In this document: positions 37,471-44,902 of the stretch, one piece after another | Layout of the letters: every line of letters begins with the position of its first letter | Position numbering within the stretch: position 1 is the first letter of the stretch | Origin: Brachyspira murdochii DSM 12563 | Lineage (GTDB): Bacteria; Spirochaetota; Brachyspiria; Brachyspirales; Brachyspiraceae | Length of the DNA stretch: 64,000 bases | Direction of reading: 5' to 3' | Assembly: GCF_000092845.1 (NCBI RefSeq) | Contig: NC_014150.1 | Coordinates: 1,450,919 to 1,514,918 of the forward strand | Notes under the pieces: generated by a model | The model's input: the letters and a program-made list of their open reading frames with translations, nothing else | Told to the model about the DNA's origin: nothing | Database searches by the model: none | Program-made: the position numbers and the translations under genes

Positions 37471-38523
37471 ATGAATAATAATATAAAAATACCTATTAAA
37501 AATATATACTACATGCTCTCTTATGCTTGGAATATTTGGAATATCATCAATGAAGATAATGATAAAAAAGAAATATTCGGTGATGAAAAGTTTGATAATA
37601 TTTATAATGTTATGGGATATATTCTTAATATCTTTTTAGAAAAATTAATTAAAAGAGGTTTTTATAGAGGCTATATTACTTTGGAAGAGGATTTATCAGT
37701 ATTAAAAGGAAAAATTAACTTCTCAGAATCTGTAAAAAGAAATACTCATAAAAAGCTGGTATGCAGTTATAATATACTCTCTAATGATATACTCTTTAAC
37801 CAAATAATAAAATACACTTTAAATAAACTTATTAATTACAAAAATATAGATAATGATATTAAAGAAAAATTAATAAAATTAAATCATTACTTTATAAAGA
37901 TAAAAAATATAAATGTTAATAACAGAACTTTCAAATTATTAAAATATAATAAAAACAATATGCATTACAAGATTATAATTAATATTTGTAAATTTGTACA
38001 TAAAAATTTATTAGTTAATAAAAACAGCAGTGAATATTCGTTTATAGATTTTAATGAAGAAAAAAGAATGCATATGCTCTATGAGAAATTTGTTTTAAAC
38101 TTTTATAAAATATATTTTTTTCATAATAAAAATATAAAAGTAAAAAACAAAACTATAAAATGGAATATTAATGATAATGAATATATACCTATAATGAAAA
38201 CAGATATTATGATTTACAATAAAGAGAAATGTTTAATAATAGATACAAAGTTTTATAAAAATATATTAATAAAAAATAATGATAAAGTTTCTTTAAGGAG
38301 CAGTCATTTATATCAAATATTTTCTTATATGTCTAATATTAATAATTCCTATAAAAGGTTTAAAACTATCAAAGGTATTTTACTTTATCCATTATGTAAT
38401 GATAATCTTAATAAAGAATACAAGATAAATGATAAATATTTTGCAGTTAATACAATAGATTTAAACTCTGATTTTAATATTATAAAATCAGAGTTAATAA
38501 ATATTATAAAAAATTATTTTTAA
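37471..38523 (+). CDS. mcrC: McrC-like nuclease subunit
   Basis: Nuclease partner of McrB, 350 residues. IPIKNIYYMLSYAWN at the N-terminus is the McrC family signature. NVMGYILNIFLEKLIKRGFYRGYI and EDLSVLKGKINFSESVKRN follow. The PD-(D/E)xK nuclease core is near the C-terminus: MKTDIMIYNKEKCLIIDTKFYK gives Asp and D-x-K. The start lacks a clear ribosome-binding site (TTTTTGATAAATG), which is odd for a subunit usually coupled to mcrB. It converges with the TPR gene at 38529. Confidence 0.9.
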   Translation: MNNNIKIPIKNIYYMLSYAWNIWNIINEDNDKKEIFGDEKFDNIYNVMGYILNIFLEKLIKRGFYRGYITLEEDLSVLKGKINFSESVKRNTHKKLVCSYNILSNDILFNQIIKYTLNKLINYKNIDNDIKEKLIKLNHYFIKIKNINVNNRTFKLLKYNKNNMHYKIIINICKFVHKNLLVNKNSSEYSFIDFNEEKRMHMLYEKFVLNFYKIYFFHNKNIKVKNKTIKWNINDNEYIPIMKTDIMIYNKEKCLIIDTKFYKNILIKNNDKVSLRSSHLYQIFSYMSNINNSYKRFKTIKGILLYPLCNDNLNKEYKINDKYFAVNTIDLNSDFNIIKSELINIIKNYF

Positions 38524-38528
38524 TCATA

Positions 38529-41500
38529 TTAAAATGCGGAAGGAGGAAGTCTTTTTATTATCTGAAGATATTTGATAAATCTTTTTATTTTTATGCTTTT
38601 ATTATTTATGTTCAATGCTTTTTTGTAATACTCAAATGAATTATCATAATACTCTTCAATATTCTTATGCTCTTTATATTTTAGATAATAGCAAATCCCC
38701 AAAGAAAAGTAAACCTCATATTCATTTTTTCCATAGTATTTATTTTCTAGAGACAAATTATAATTGTTAATTGCTTTATCTAAATACTCTTCATCTCTTT
38801 TATATTTTTTATACATACTTAAATAAATATCTCCTATCAAACTATATGCTTTTATATTTCTAAGCTTTACAGACTGATTTAAATTATCAAATGCATTTTC
38901 TATATAATCTATTTTCAAAGTCTTATCATATAAATGCTTTAATATAAGAGCCTTATAATAATTGCATTCAGGATACACTTTATTAATATCCAAAACTCTG
39001 CTGAAAGAGTGAAAAGAATGTATAATATATTCGTAGTTTTTAGTTTTTAAATATACTTTGTAGTAAAGAAGCCCAATCTCAAAATAATAATCTATATTGC
39101 TTCTTTCAATACCTGATATATACTCCAAATAAAATAAAGTAAGCAAAGCATATCTAGTATTTTTTGTAACATAAAATAAATATCTAAAAAACTCTATGCA
39201 TAGCCTTATAGAAAATATATCAGTCTCTAAACTGCTTAAACATTTTCCTGCTTTAATTAAATATTTATTTTGTTTATAAATATCATACATAACATTATTG
39301 AGTATAAATAAATGCTTATTAGCCAAACTTCTGTTTACAGGTAAAAGAGAATTATATTTATCAAAATAATCATCTATAAAAGCAGTATCTCCATATTCAT
39401 TAAATAATATAAAATACATACTCTCTAATTTTTTATAAATAGTATCAATTCCTATACCAAGAGACAAAGCTCTTTCATAATATTCTATACTTTTTAATAT
39501 ATATTCATATTTAGTTATATTATCTAAATTATTATTTGTAATTTTTAAGCTGTATAAATCGCCAATACCTTCTAAAGCTATTAATGAAGTTTCATTATAT
39601 AGAAGAACATTTTCAAAACAAGTCAAAGAATTATTGAATATTCCATTAACATTATAAACACTATATACTATATAATATAAAAATGCTAAATTCTCAATAG
39701 CCTTTAAATATGAGCTGTCTAACTCTATAGCTTTAAGATAATTCTTTTCAGCCTCCTTATAATCTTCAAATCTGCTTTCTGTAATTCTATAATGATAAAG
39801 AAGTGCCGAATTATAATATAAAGTCTTATCGTATTTATTTATATCATAAGCATAATCAAAATATTCCAAAGAACTTTCAAAATATTTTATGTCATTTGAT
39901 ATTTTGTATTTCTCATAATAAATTATAGCTCTCTGTAAAAAATTATGTATATCATATCTAAATAAATCAGCATTCTTATCAACATATGACAATGCCAAAT
40001 CAAAATATCTGTCGTCATTATGTTCATCTATATATTTAAGCCTGTATAAATCACTTATAGCAATAAATGATTTTGAAGATTCAAAAAATACTAAAGCCTT
40101 ATTAAAAAACTCATCTTTAAAATTATATTTAGCACATATATTTTTATCTTCCAAACATTCAGCATATAGATTATAATAAAAAGAGCCTATATTATGATTA
40201 ATATAGTATGCAAGCATTTTATCATTATTAAGCTCTCCCTCATTAAATAAAGTCTCATAATCATTAATAATCAAATTAAAATAATTGCTGTCATCAAAAT
40301 AATGAAATGCCAGTCTGTAAAGTTCAAATCTATTAATATATGTATATAAATAATCTCTGTCTATTGCTATTGCTCTGTTATAATAATATATAGCCTCATC
40401 AAAATCTTCTTTATGCTTTGTAATTTTAAATTTGCATTCATGAAGATATGCTAAAGAGTTTAATATATCAGTTTCATCTGTATCCAAATGATTAAATGAA
40501 GAGAGAGAAGCATTGAAATACAAATTATCTTTTGTATAATCATAGCATATTAAGTACAAATGCCCCATAAAATAATACTTATTATTATTATCTATATTGT
40601 TATAATAATTCAAAGCAAGTTCAAAATCTATTTTAGTTCTTGTAAATCTGTATTTAATTGTGTATAAATATCCTAGTAAATTATATAAAATAATATCATT
40701 CTCTTTGGCTTCTTGTGTTTGTTTATATAATGAAACAGCCTCTTCATAAAAATTAAAATCACTGCTGTATTTAAACATCAAAGTATATAAAAAACCCAAA
40801 TTAAGCATAATATTAACATCTCTGCTTATATATGATATTTCCATATAATAATTGACAGCTTTCAAATAATAATCAGAATTTTTTGTAAGTATAAATTTAT
40901 CTCTATAAAGTTTTGCTAAATCGCATAATGCAAATATATTTTCATTATCTATATTGAGTATTTCAGTATATGCTTCTGCTGCTATATCAAAATATTTTTC
41001 TTTTTCTATATTTTGAAATTTGGCTTTATATAACAGATAAATATTGAAGCTTAAATTTATATCATTACCGTTTGATTTTATTACTTCTTTGTATGCATAA
41101 AGAGCATTTTTAAAAAATTGATTATCTTTAGTGTTTAAATATTTAAATTGATATAAAAGAGCCAAAATAAAATAAGTAATATCATTCTCATAATGAAGTA
41201 TTTTATTTATATTCTCCATTGCTATATCATAATAAATATCATCAGAATCATAAATATATCTAGTATAGTATAAAAATGCTGCTTTATTTCTTGCATATAT
41301 ATTAAAGCTGTCTTTAATCATAACAGCATTAAGACTTCCTATAACATTTTCAAAGCTCTCATTATCTCCAGTATAAGCACATTCATCTATATAAGAATCT
41401 ATAATCTTTTGCAAAACTGCGGTATTATATTTTATATTTAAGCCTTTATCACTATTTTTTAACTTATCTATATAATCATAATAAAAATAAGTATTATCTT

Positions 41501-41582
41501 CAAAAGTTTCAAAGTTAAATTTTTTAAGAAATGCAAACTCAATATCAGCTTTCATATTATGAATAAAATTATAACAATTCAT
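38529..41582 (-). CDS. Large TPR-like repeat protein (1017 residues)
   Basis: Long soluble helical repeat protein without signal peptide. Units with the pattern DYYxxAxxxYxxxLxID recur about every 35-40 residues from residue ~90 to the end (for example EKYFDIAAEAYTEILNIDNE, EDFDEAIYYYNRAIAIDRDY, ESRFEDYKEAEKNYLKAIEL). No enzyme domain. I use the ATG at 41582; an upstream in-frame TTG is less likely. It converges with mcrC (5 bases apart) and is not obviously part of the restriction locus. Large TPR families are common in Brachyspira. Confidence 0.85.
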   Translation of the reverse strand: MNCYNFIHNMKADIEFAFLKKFNFETFEDNTYFYYDYIDKLKNSDKGLNIKYNTAVLQKIIDSYIDECAYTGDNESFENVIGSLNAVMIKDSFNIYARNKAAFLYYTRYIYDSDDIYYDIAMENINKILHYENDITYFILALLYQFKYLNTKDNQFFKNALYAYKEVIKSNGNDINLSFNIYLLYKAKFQNIEKEKYFDIAAEAYTEILNIDNENIFALCDLAKLYRDKFILTKNSDYYLKAVNYYMEISYISRDVNIMLNLGFLYTLMFKYSSDFNFYEEAVSLYKQTQEAKENDIILYNLLGYLYTIKYRFTRTKIDFELALNYYNNIDNNNKYYFMGHLYLICYDYTKDNLYFNASLSSFNHLDTDETDILNSLAYLHECKFKITKHKEDFDEAIYYYNRAIAIDRDYLYTYINRFELYRLAFHYFDDSNYFNLIINDYETLFNEGELNNDKMLAYYINHNIGSFYYNLYAECLEDKNICAKYNFKDEFFNKALVFFESSKSFIAISDLYRLKYIDEHNDDRYFDLALSYVDKNADLFRYDIHNFLQRAIIYYEKYKISNDIKYFESSLEYFDYAYDINKYDKTLYYNSALLYHYRITESRFEDYKEAEKNYLKAIELDSSYLKAIENLAFLYYIVYSVYNVNGIFNNSLTCFENVLLYNETSLIALEGIGDLYSLKITNNNLDNITKYEYILKSIEYYERALSLGIGIDTIYKKLESMYFILFNEYGDTAFIDDYFDKYNSLLPVNRSLANKHLFILNNVMYDIYKQNKYLIKAGKCLSSLETDIFSIRLCIEFFRYLFYVTKNTRYALLTLFYLEYISGIERSNIDYYFEIGLLYYKVYLKTKNYEYIIHSFHSFSRVLDINKVYPECNYYKALILKHLYDKTLKIDYIENAFDNLNQSVKLRNIKAYSLIGDIYLSMYKKYKRDEEYLDKAINNYNLSLENKYYGKNEYEVYFSLGICYYLKYKEHKNIEEYYDNSFEYYKKALNINNKSIKIKRFIKYLQIIKRLPPSAF

Positions 41583-41739
41583 AATCAATCAACTCAATAA
41601 TCTCTCATTAGTTTTATAAAAAATATTATACATAAAAATAATAAAAAATACAGCAATTTAAATTATAATTCTATTATATTTATAGCTTTAATATATAAAC
41701 TATTATATAATAATACAAGCTCATCAAATAGGAGTAAAC

Positions 41740-42690
41740 ATGAAAATACTTATAGTATCAGGATTTCTTGGTGCAGGTAAGACAACACTTATCAAAGAAA
41801 TGGCAAATAAAACTAAAAAAGATTTTGTAGTTATGGAAAATGAATACGGTGATGTTGATATAGATTCCAATATACTTAAAGATGAAGGTATGAATATTTG
41901 GGAGCTTACAGAAGGCTGTGTATGCTGCACTATGAAAAAAGATTTTGCCTCTTCAATACTTACTATAGCAAACTCACTTGACCCTGAATATTTAATTGTT
42001 GAACCAACTGGCGTTGCCAAATTAAGCAATATTATTAATAATATAAAACAAATTCAGTATGATAGAATAGTTCTTCTAAAACCTATTACAATTATAGATG
42101 CAAATGCTTTTGACAGTTTTTTAAGTTCATATGATGATATATACGCTGACCAGATTTTAAATACTTCCAAAATTATTATTTCAAAAATAGAATCCAAAGA
42201 AAAATATGAAATAGATGACCTTATAAACAAAATAAAATCATTAATAATAAAAAATAATGTATCATTAGATAATATAGAAATACTTAAAGAGCATTATTCT
42301 AATAAAAATAAAGAATGGTGGGATAGCATTTTACAATCATTTTTAGATGATAAGTATAAGGCTAAAGAATTAGAAAACAAGAAAAATGAAGAGATGCCGG
42401 ATTCTATAAGTATGAAAGGCTGTCAAGTGATAAATGAAAATAAATTTATTCTTCTTCTTGAAGATATTATACATGGCAGATTCGGACATATCGCTAGGTC
42501 TAAGGGTGTTATAAAATGCGGTAATAATTATTTAAGATACGATGTTGTAGACGGAAGATATGCTGTTACCGGAGCAAGCGAGAATGATGAACTTGAGATT
42601 GTATTTATAGGTAAAGATTTAAATAGAAAACTTCTTCGTGAAGAGTTTCAGCCTGTTTATAGAGAGAATATAAAACATAATCATGATTGA
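41740..42690 (+). CDS. CobW/COG0523-family GTPase (metallochaperone)
   Basis: G3E-family P-loop GTPase of 316 residues. Walker A is GFLGAGKTT (8-16), the metal site is Cys60-Val-Cys62-Cys63 (EGCVCC), and LIVEPTG is the switch/Walker B region. The C-terminal CobW_C domain ends with VFIGKDLNRKLLREEF. The family delivers zinc, cobalt or other metals to client enzymes; the client is not apparent here. AGGAG lies 7 bases before the ATG. Monocistronic. Confidence 0.93.
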   Translation: MKILIVSGFLGAGKTTLIKEMANKTKKDFVVMENEYGDVDIDSNILKDEGMNIWELTEGCVCCTMKKDFASSILTIANSLDPEYLIVEPTGVAKLSNIINNIKQIQYDRIVLLKPITIIDANAFDSFLSSYDDIYADQILNTSKIIISKIESKEKYEIDDLINKIKSLIIKNNVSLDNIEILKEHYSNKNKEWWDSILQSFLDDKYKAKELENKKNEEMPDSISMKGCQVINENKFILLLEDIIHGRFGHIARSKGVIKCGNNYLRYDVVDGRYAVTGASENDELEIVFIGKDLNRKLLREEFQPVYRENIKHNHD

Positions 42691-43310
42691 ATAAAATTAT
42701 AATTTTTAGGATATATCTAAACAATTATAATATATTTGTTAATCAATAAAATATGTTTTATATGTATAGTAAATTACTTGTTTTGTATAATAGTAGGTAA
42801 TCAGCCGCATACCATCGCCACAGGCGGACTTCGTCTCGGGTACGCGTTGACATTTTATATAGAGTAGATAATACCGTGCGGGAAGGTTCCCCGAACGAAG
42901 ATGAGGGAGAGCTCGCTGTTGACAAACTTAAAAGTTTAACGAATTTTTTAAAATCTATAAGAAAGCGGTACAAGGCTTTATTTTTATTGACCATTAAAAT
43001 ACAAGCAGGACATAAACTATTTGAGAGATAGTTTTTCACACTTGTACCGCATTTCGAGCTTATTAAAATTAAAGAACTATTACTTTTATTTTTCTTCTGA
43101 GCATACAACTCTTTAGAAGATAGTATTATACCTCTATCATCTTTCATTTTTATGTCCTTATAATGCTTACAAAAGTTTCTCAGGCTTTTGTTTTTGATGC
43201 ATTTTTTAATTTTAATGGTCATTAACTAATATACACAAAATAATTTTAAAGTCAACAAAATAAAAAAAATTTTTAAAACTAATTTTTTAATAAAATAAAT
43301 TTGATTTTTT
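42691..43310. other. Gene-poor region with GC-rich stretch
   Basis: Between the CobW gene and the repeats at 43.3 kb I find no gene I can support. A minus-strand open frame (42758-43222, 154 codons) has no ribosome-binding site, no family resemblance and a mixed composition. Positions 42805-42920 are much richer in G and C than the surroundings, contain a copy of the GC-rich hairpin motif (42815-42834) and a plus-strand promoter-like pair TTGACA (42847-42852) and TAATAC (42869-42874). Confidence 0.4.
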
Positions 43311-43385
43311 AGTAGGTAGGTGGGTAGGTTTGTATGCAGTTTTTGGCACATTTCTTGCAGTAGGTTAACTACTTACCTACCTACT
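43311..43385. repeat. Inverted repeat of GTAG tetramers
   Basis: AGTAGGTAGGT (43311-43321) and ACCTACCTACT (43375-43385) are perfect 11-base arms. Inner bases (GGGTAGGTTTG, then GTTAACTACTT) extend the pairing imperfectly. The 53-base interior has no gene. It could extrude as a long hairpin. It sits just outside the prophage. Confidence 0.75.
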
Positions 43386-43663
43386 TTTTAACTTTCTTTT
43401 TAATTTAAAGATTTTAAAAATAAAAAACTAAAAAACATAGTTATCTGGTATTTATAAAAAAAGCCCTGTTTTTGAAGTTTTTTAATCTGGCATACATAAA
43501 TCTATATTAAACCTAAAAAAGCCCTAAAAACAAGCCTCTACGCTTCAAATAAAGCCCTTCAAATAAAAAATCAAAACTCAATTTTTTATGATGTTATCGC
43601 AACAGCATAAATCAGCATTACAAAACGCCTTTTATAGAAAAAATATCATAAAAAAATTATACA

Positions 43664-43840
43664 GTAAACGGCTATTCTTTAAACTTAACAAAATGACCGT
43701 TTGCGACTGTAAACGGCTATTCTTTGAACTTAACAAAATGACCGTTTGCGACTGTAAACGGCTATTCTTTGAACTTAACAAAATGACCGTTTGCGACTGT
43801 AAACGGCTATTCTTTGAACTTAACAAAATGACCGTTTGCG
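43664..43840. repeat. Four tandem copies of a 45-bp unit
   Basis: Units start at 43664, 43709, 43754 and 43799; the last ends at 43840. The unit reads GTAAACGGCTATTCTTTGAA, then CTTAACAAAATGACCGTTTG and CGACT, with one A/G difference in unit 1. Each unit contains an inverted pair AAACGG and CCGTTT. As 45 is a multiple of 3, both strands stay open, but neither frame has a ribosome-binding site, and I read the array as noncoding. Confidence 0.9.
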
Positions 43841-44078
43841 AAAAATCACCAAATCAATGATAAAAAGTTAAATCAAAAAGTTTTGAGTTAATTTTTAATG
43901 AGCTTATATTCTCTAATGATTTTTGATATTGATATATATTTTGATTTTTTAATCAGAATCAATTATTAATAAAATATTTATGATGAGGGTTAAAAAAGAA
44001 TCTGCCTTATCTAATATGCAATGCAGTTTTTTGTATTTATCTTTATTGATTATTTTGATGAAAAAAGTTAAAATGTAC

Positions 44079-44107
44079 TTTACTATTTTTAAAAACAGTA
44101 ATATAAT
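44079..44107 (+). promoter_or_regulatory. Promoter with palindromic operator, copy 1
   Basis: TTTACT (44079-44084), a 17-base spacer and TATAAT (44102-44107). The near-palindrome TACTATTTTTAAAAACAGTA (44081-44100) fills the spacer, so a bound dimer would block polymerase. The same layout occurs at 44473-44501. Confidence 0.65.
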
Positions 44108-44113
44108 TTTGAT

Positions 44114-44190
44114 GTTAATATAGGACATTGTTTTATATCTCCATTTAAAATGATGTTTTTTAGGGTAAGGTTTTCCTAGAACCTTACCCT
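44114..44190 (+). ncRNA. Candidate small RNA 1
   Basis: Predicted from the promoter at 44079-44107 and the hairpin AGGGTAAGGTT/AACCTTACCCT at 44162-44190. The T-run after the stem is interrupted, so reading through into 44200-44212 is likely, and would make the RNA antisense to the 3' end of the hydrophobic peptide gene. It is paralogous to the candidate RNA at 44508-44586. Confidence 0.45.
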
Positions 44191-44199
44191 GTATATTGC

Positions 44200-44268
44200 T
44201 TATTTTTTTATTTCTTGTATAAGCAATATTAATGCTATTATGATGATGAATATTTCACCAGTACTCAT
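44200..44268 (-). CDS. 22-residue hydrophobic peptide, candidate type I toxin
   Basis: The peptide MSTGEIFIIIIALILLIQEI ends with two Lys: a single short membrane helix with a polar start and a basic tail, the form of type I toxins and holin-like toxin peptides. The ribosome-binding site AAGGAGGTGAT matches the 16S anti-SD over 11 bases, but AAGGA can pair with TCCTT directly before the ATG (AAGGA-GGTGAT-TCCTT), hiding the site. An antisense promoter inside the gene and a terminator beyond its start predict an RNA that covers the ribosome-binding site. Toxin activity is inference. Confidence 0.65.
   Translation of the reverse strand: MSTGEIFIIIIALILLIQEIKK
44233..44241 (+). promoter_or_regulatory. 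Extended -10 promoter for antisense RNA
   Basis: TGC-TATTAT, an extended -10 element (TATTAT at 44236-44241) on the plus strand inside the peptide gene. The -35 region is weak (TTGTAT, 15 bases upstream). Transcripts would start near 44248. Confidence 0.45.
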
Positions 44269-44337
44269 AAGGAATCACCTCCTTTTAATGTGAAGTATTC
44301 AGGGCTGGAACTTTGCAGAGTTTCAGCCCTATTTTTT
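44248..44337 (+). ncRNA. Candidate antisense RNA over the toxin start
   Basis: About 90 bases from the predicted start near 44248 to the strong terminator at 44301-44337. It would be complementary to the start codon and the ribosome-binding site of the 22-residue peptide gene, the usual layout of a type I antitoxin RNA. No expression data are available to me. Confidence 0.5.
44301..44337 (+). terminator. Terminator of the antisense RNA
   Basis: AGGGCTGGAAC and GTTTCAGCCCT form an 11-bp stem (one G-U) with an 8-base loop, followed by ATTTTTT on the plus strand. On the minus strand it would be a 5' leader hairpin of the peptide mRNA. Confidence 0.9.
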
Positions 44338-44342
44338 AAGTC

Positions 44343-44577
44343 TTAATCAAAATGAAATATTGATAAAATATTTATAATCAATGTTAATATAAGATTGCTC
44401 TTTTTTAATATTGAGTATAATTTTTGATATTTATTTTGATTAATAATTTCAAATAAAATTAATAGAATGCTATTTACTATTTTTAAAAATAGTATTAGAA
44501 TATAGCTATTACGCATAGTTTGAATCCTTTATTTAAATTATGTTTCAAGGGTAAGGTTTTCGCAGAACCTTACCCTC
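44343..44577 (+). repeat. Duplicated noncoding unit, copy 2
   Basis: Second copy of the ~235-base unit at 43950-44190, with the same order of palindromic promoter and terminator. The two copies differ enough (about a third of positions) to show that the duplication is not recent, while the palindrome and the terminator arms are almost unchanged. Confidence 0.65.
44473..44501 (+). promoter_or_regulatory. Promoter with palindromic operator, copy 2
   Basis: TTTACT (44473-44478), a 17-base spacer and TAGAAT (44496-44501). The perfect 20-bp palindrome TACTATTTTTAAAAATAGTA (44475-44494) fills the spacer. Confidence 0.65.
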
Positions 44578-44586
44578 TTTTTTTAT
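44508..44586 (+). ncRNA. Candidate small RNA 2
   Basis: About 79 bases from the predicted start to a strong terminator (AGGGTAAGGTT at 44548-44558, AACCTTACCCT at 44566-44576, then C and seven T). It runs towards the 3' end of the small ribbon-helix-helix gene at 44596-44769 on the other strand. Paralogue of candidate small RNA 1. Confidence 0.5.
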
Positions 44587-44595
44587 TTAGGCTGA

Positions 44596-44769
44596 TTACT
44601 TTTTATTTACTTCATTGATATACATTTTATGCAGTTCTAATAAATACTTGCTTACTCTCATATTCAAACTGTCAGCCTCTTTCTTCATCTCTTGAAATGC
44701 TGTCTTTGTAACTCTCAAAGTTATCCCTATATTTTTTTCTTCTTTGATAACAGGTTTTAATTTTTGCAT
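44596..44769 (-). CDS. Small ribbon-helix-helix-like DNA-binding protein
   Basis: A 57-residue protein (MQKLKPVIKEEKNIGITLRV, then TKTAFQEMKKEADSLNMRVS, then KYLLELHKMYINEVNKK). The beta strand NIGITLRVT, a helix, and a second helix beginning after SLNMRVSKYL are the pattern of MetJ/Arc and omega-like repressors. GGAG lies 8 bases before the ATG. It resembles the protein at 46463-46648. It is a candidate for binding the palindromes at 44081-44100 and 44475-44494, since these lie next to it. This is inference. Confidence 0.7.
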   Translation of the reverse strand: MQKLKPVIKEEKNIGITLRVTKTAFQEMKKEADSLNMRVSKYLLELHKMYINEVNKK

Positions 44770-44902
44770 ACCGCACTCCTTATAAATTTATTTTTTTAAA
44801 AAATTTATACTGACATCATTTTTTTAAAAAAGCGTCTGTAAATATAAATTTGTTTATATTTTATTATACAGTAGTATGGTATAGTATAAATATATAGTTT
44901 AG

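Larger units (their letters stand above)
43950..44190 (+). repeat. Duplicated noncoding unit, copy 1
   Basis: A ~240-base stretch matches 44343-44577 along its length. Shared landmarks are AATCAGAATC and AATCAAAATG, ATAAAATATTTAT, the palindrome TACTATTTTTAAAAA, the TTTACT/TATAAT promoter, CATTTAAAATGATGTTTTTT and TTATTTAAATTATGTTTCAA, and the terminator arms AGGGTAAGGTT and AACCTTACCCT. No conserved coding frame is seen in the two copies. Confidence 0.65.

Noticed and set aside
37471-37600. mcrC as a pseudogene because of its weak start
   Set aside because: The full McrC frame with the nuclease motif is intact; only the translation signal is weak.
42758-43222. 154-codon minus-strand frame
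   Set aside because: No ribosome-binding site, no family resemblance, and a composition that shifts along its length; it spans the GC-rich island and looks accidental.
43664-43840. CRISPR array
   Set aside because: The 45-base units are repeated in full with no unique spacers between them, and no cas genes are near.
43588-43860. 90-codon plus-strand frame across the 45-bp array, and the 64-codon frame opposite
   Set aside because: They stay open only because the period is a multiple of three. Neither has a ribosome-binding site, and both encode the same unnatural 15-residue repeat.
43981-44120. Short plus-strand peptide frame starting ATGATGAGG
   Set aside because: No ribosome-binding site, and the paralogous unit at 44343-44577 does not keep the frame.
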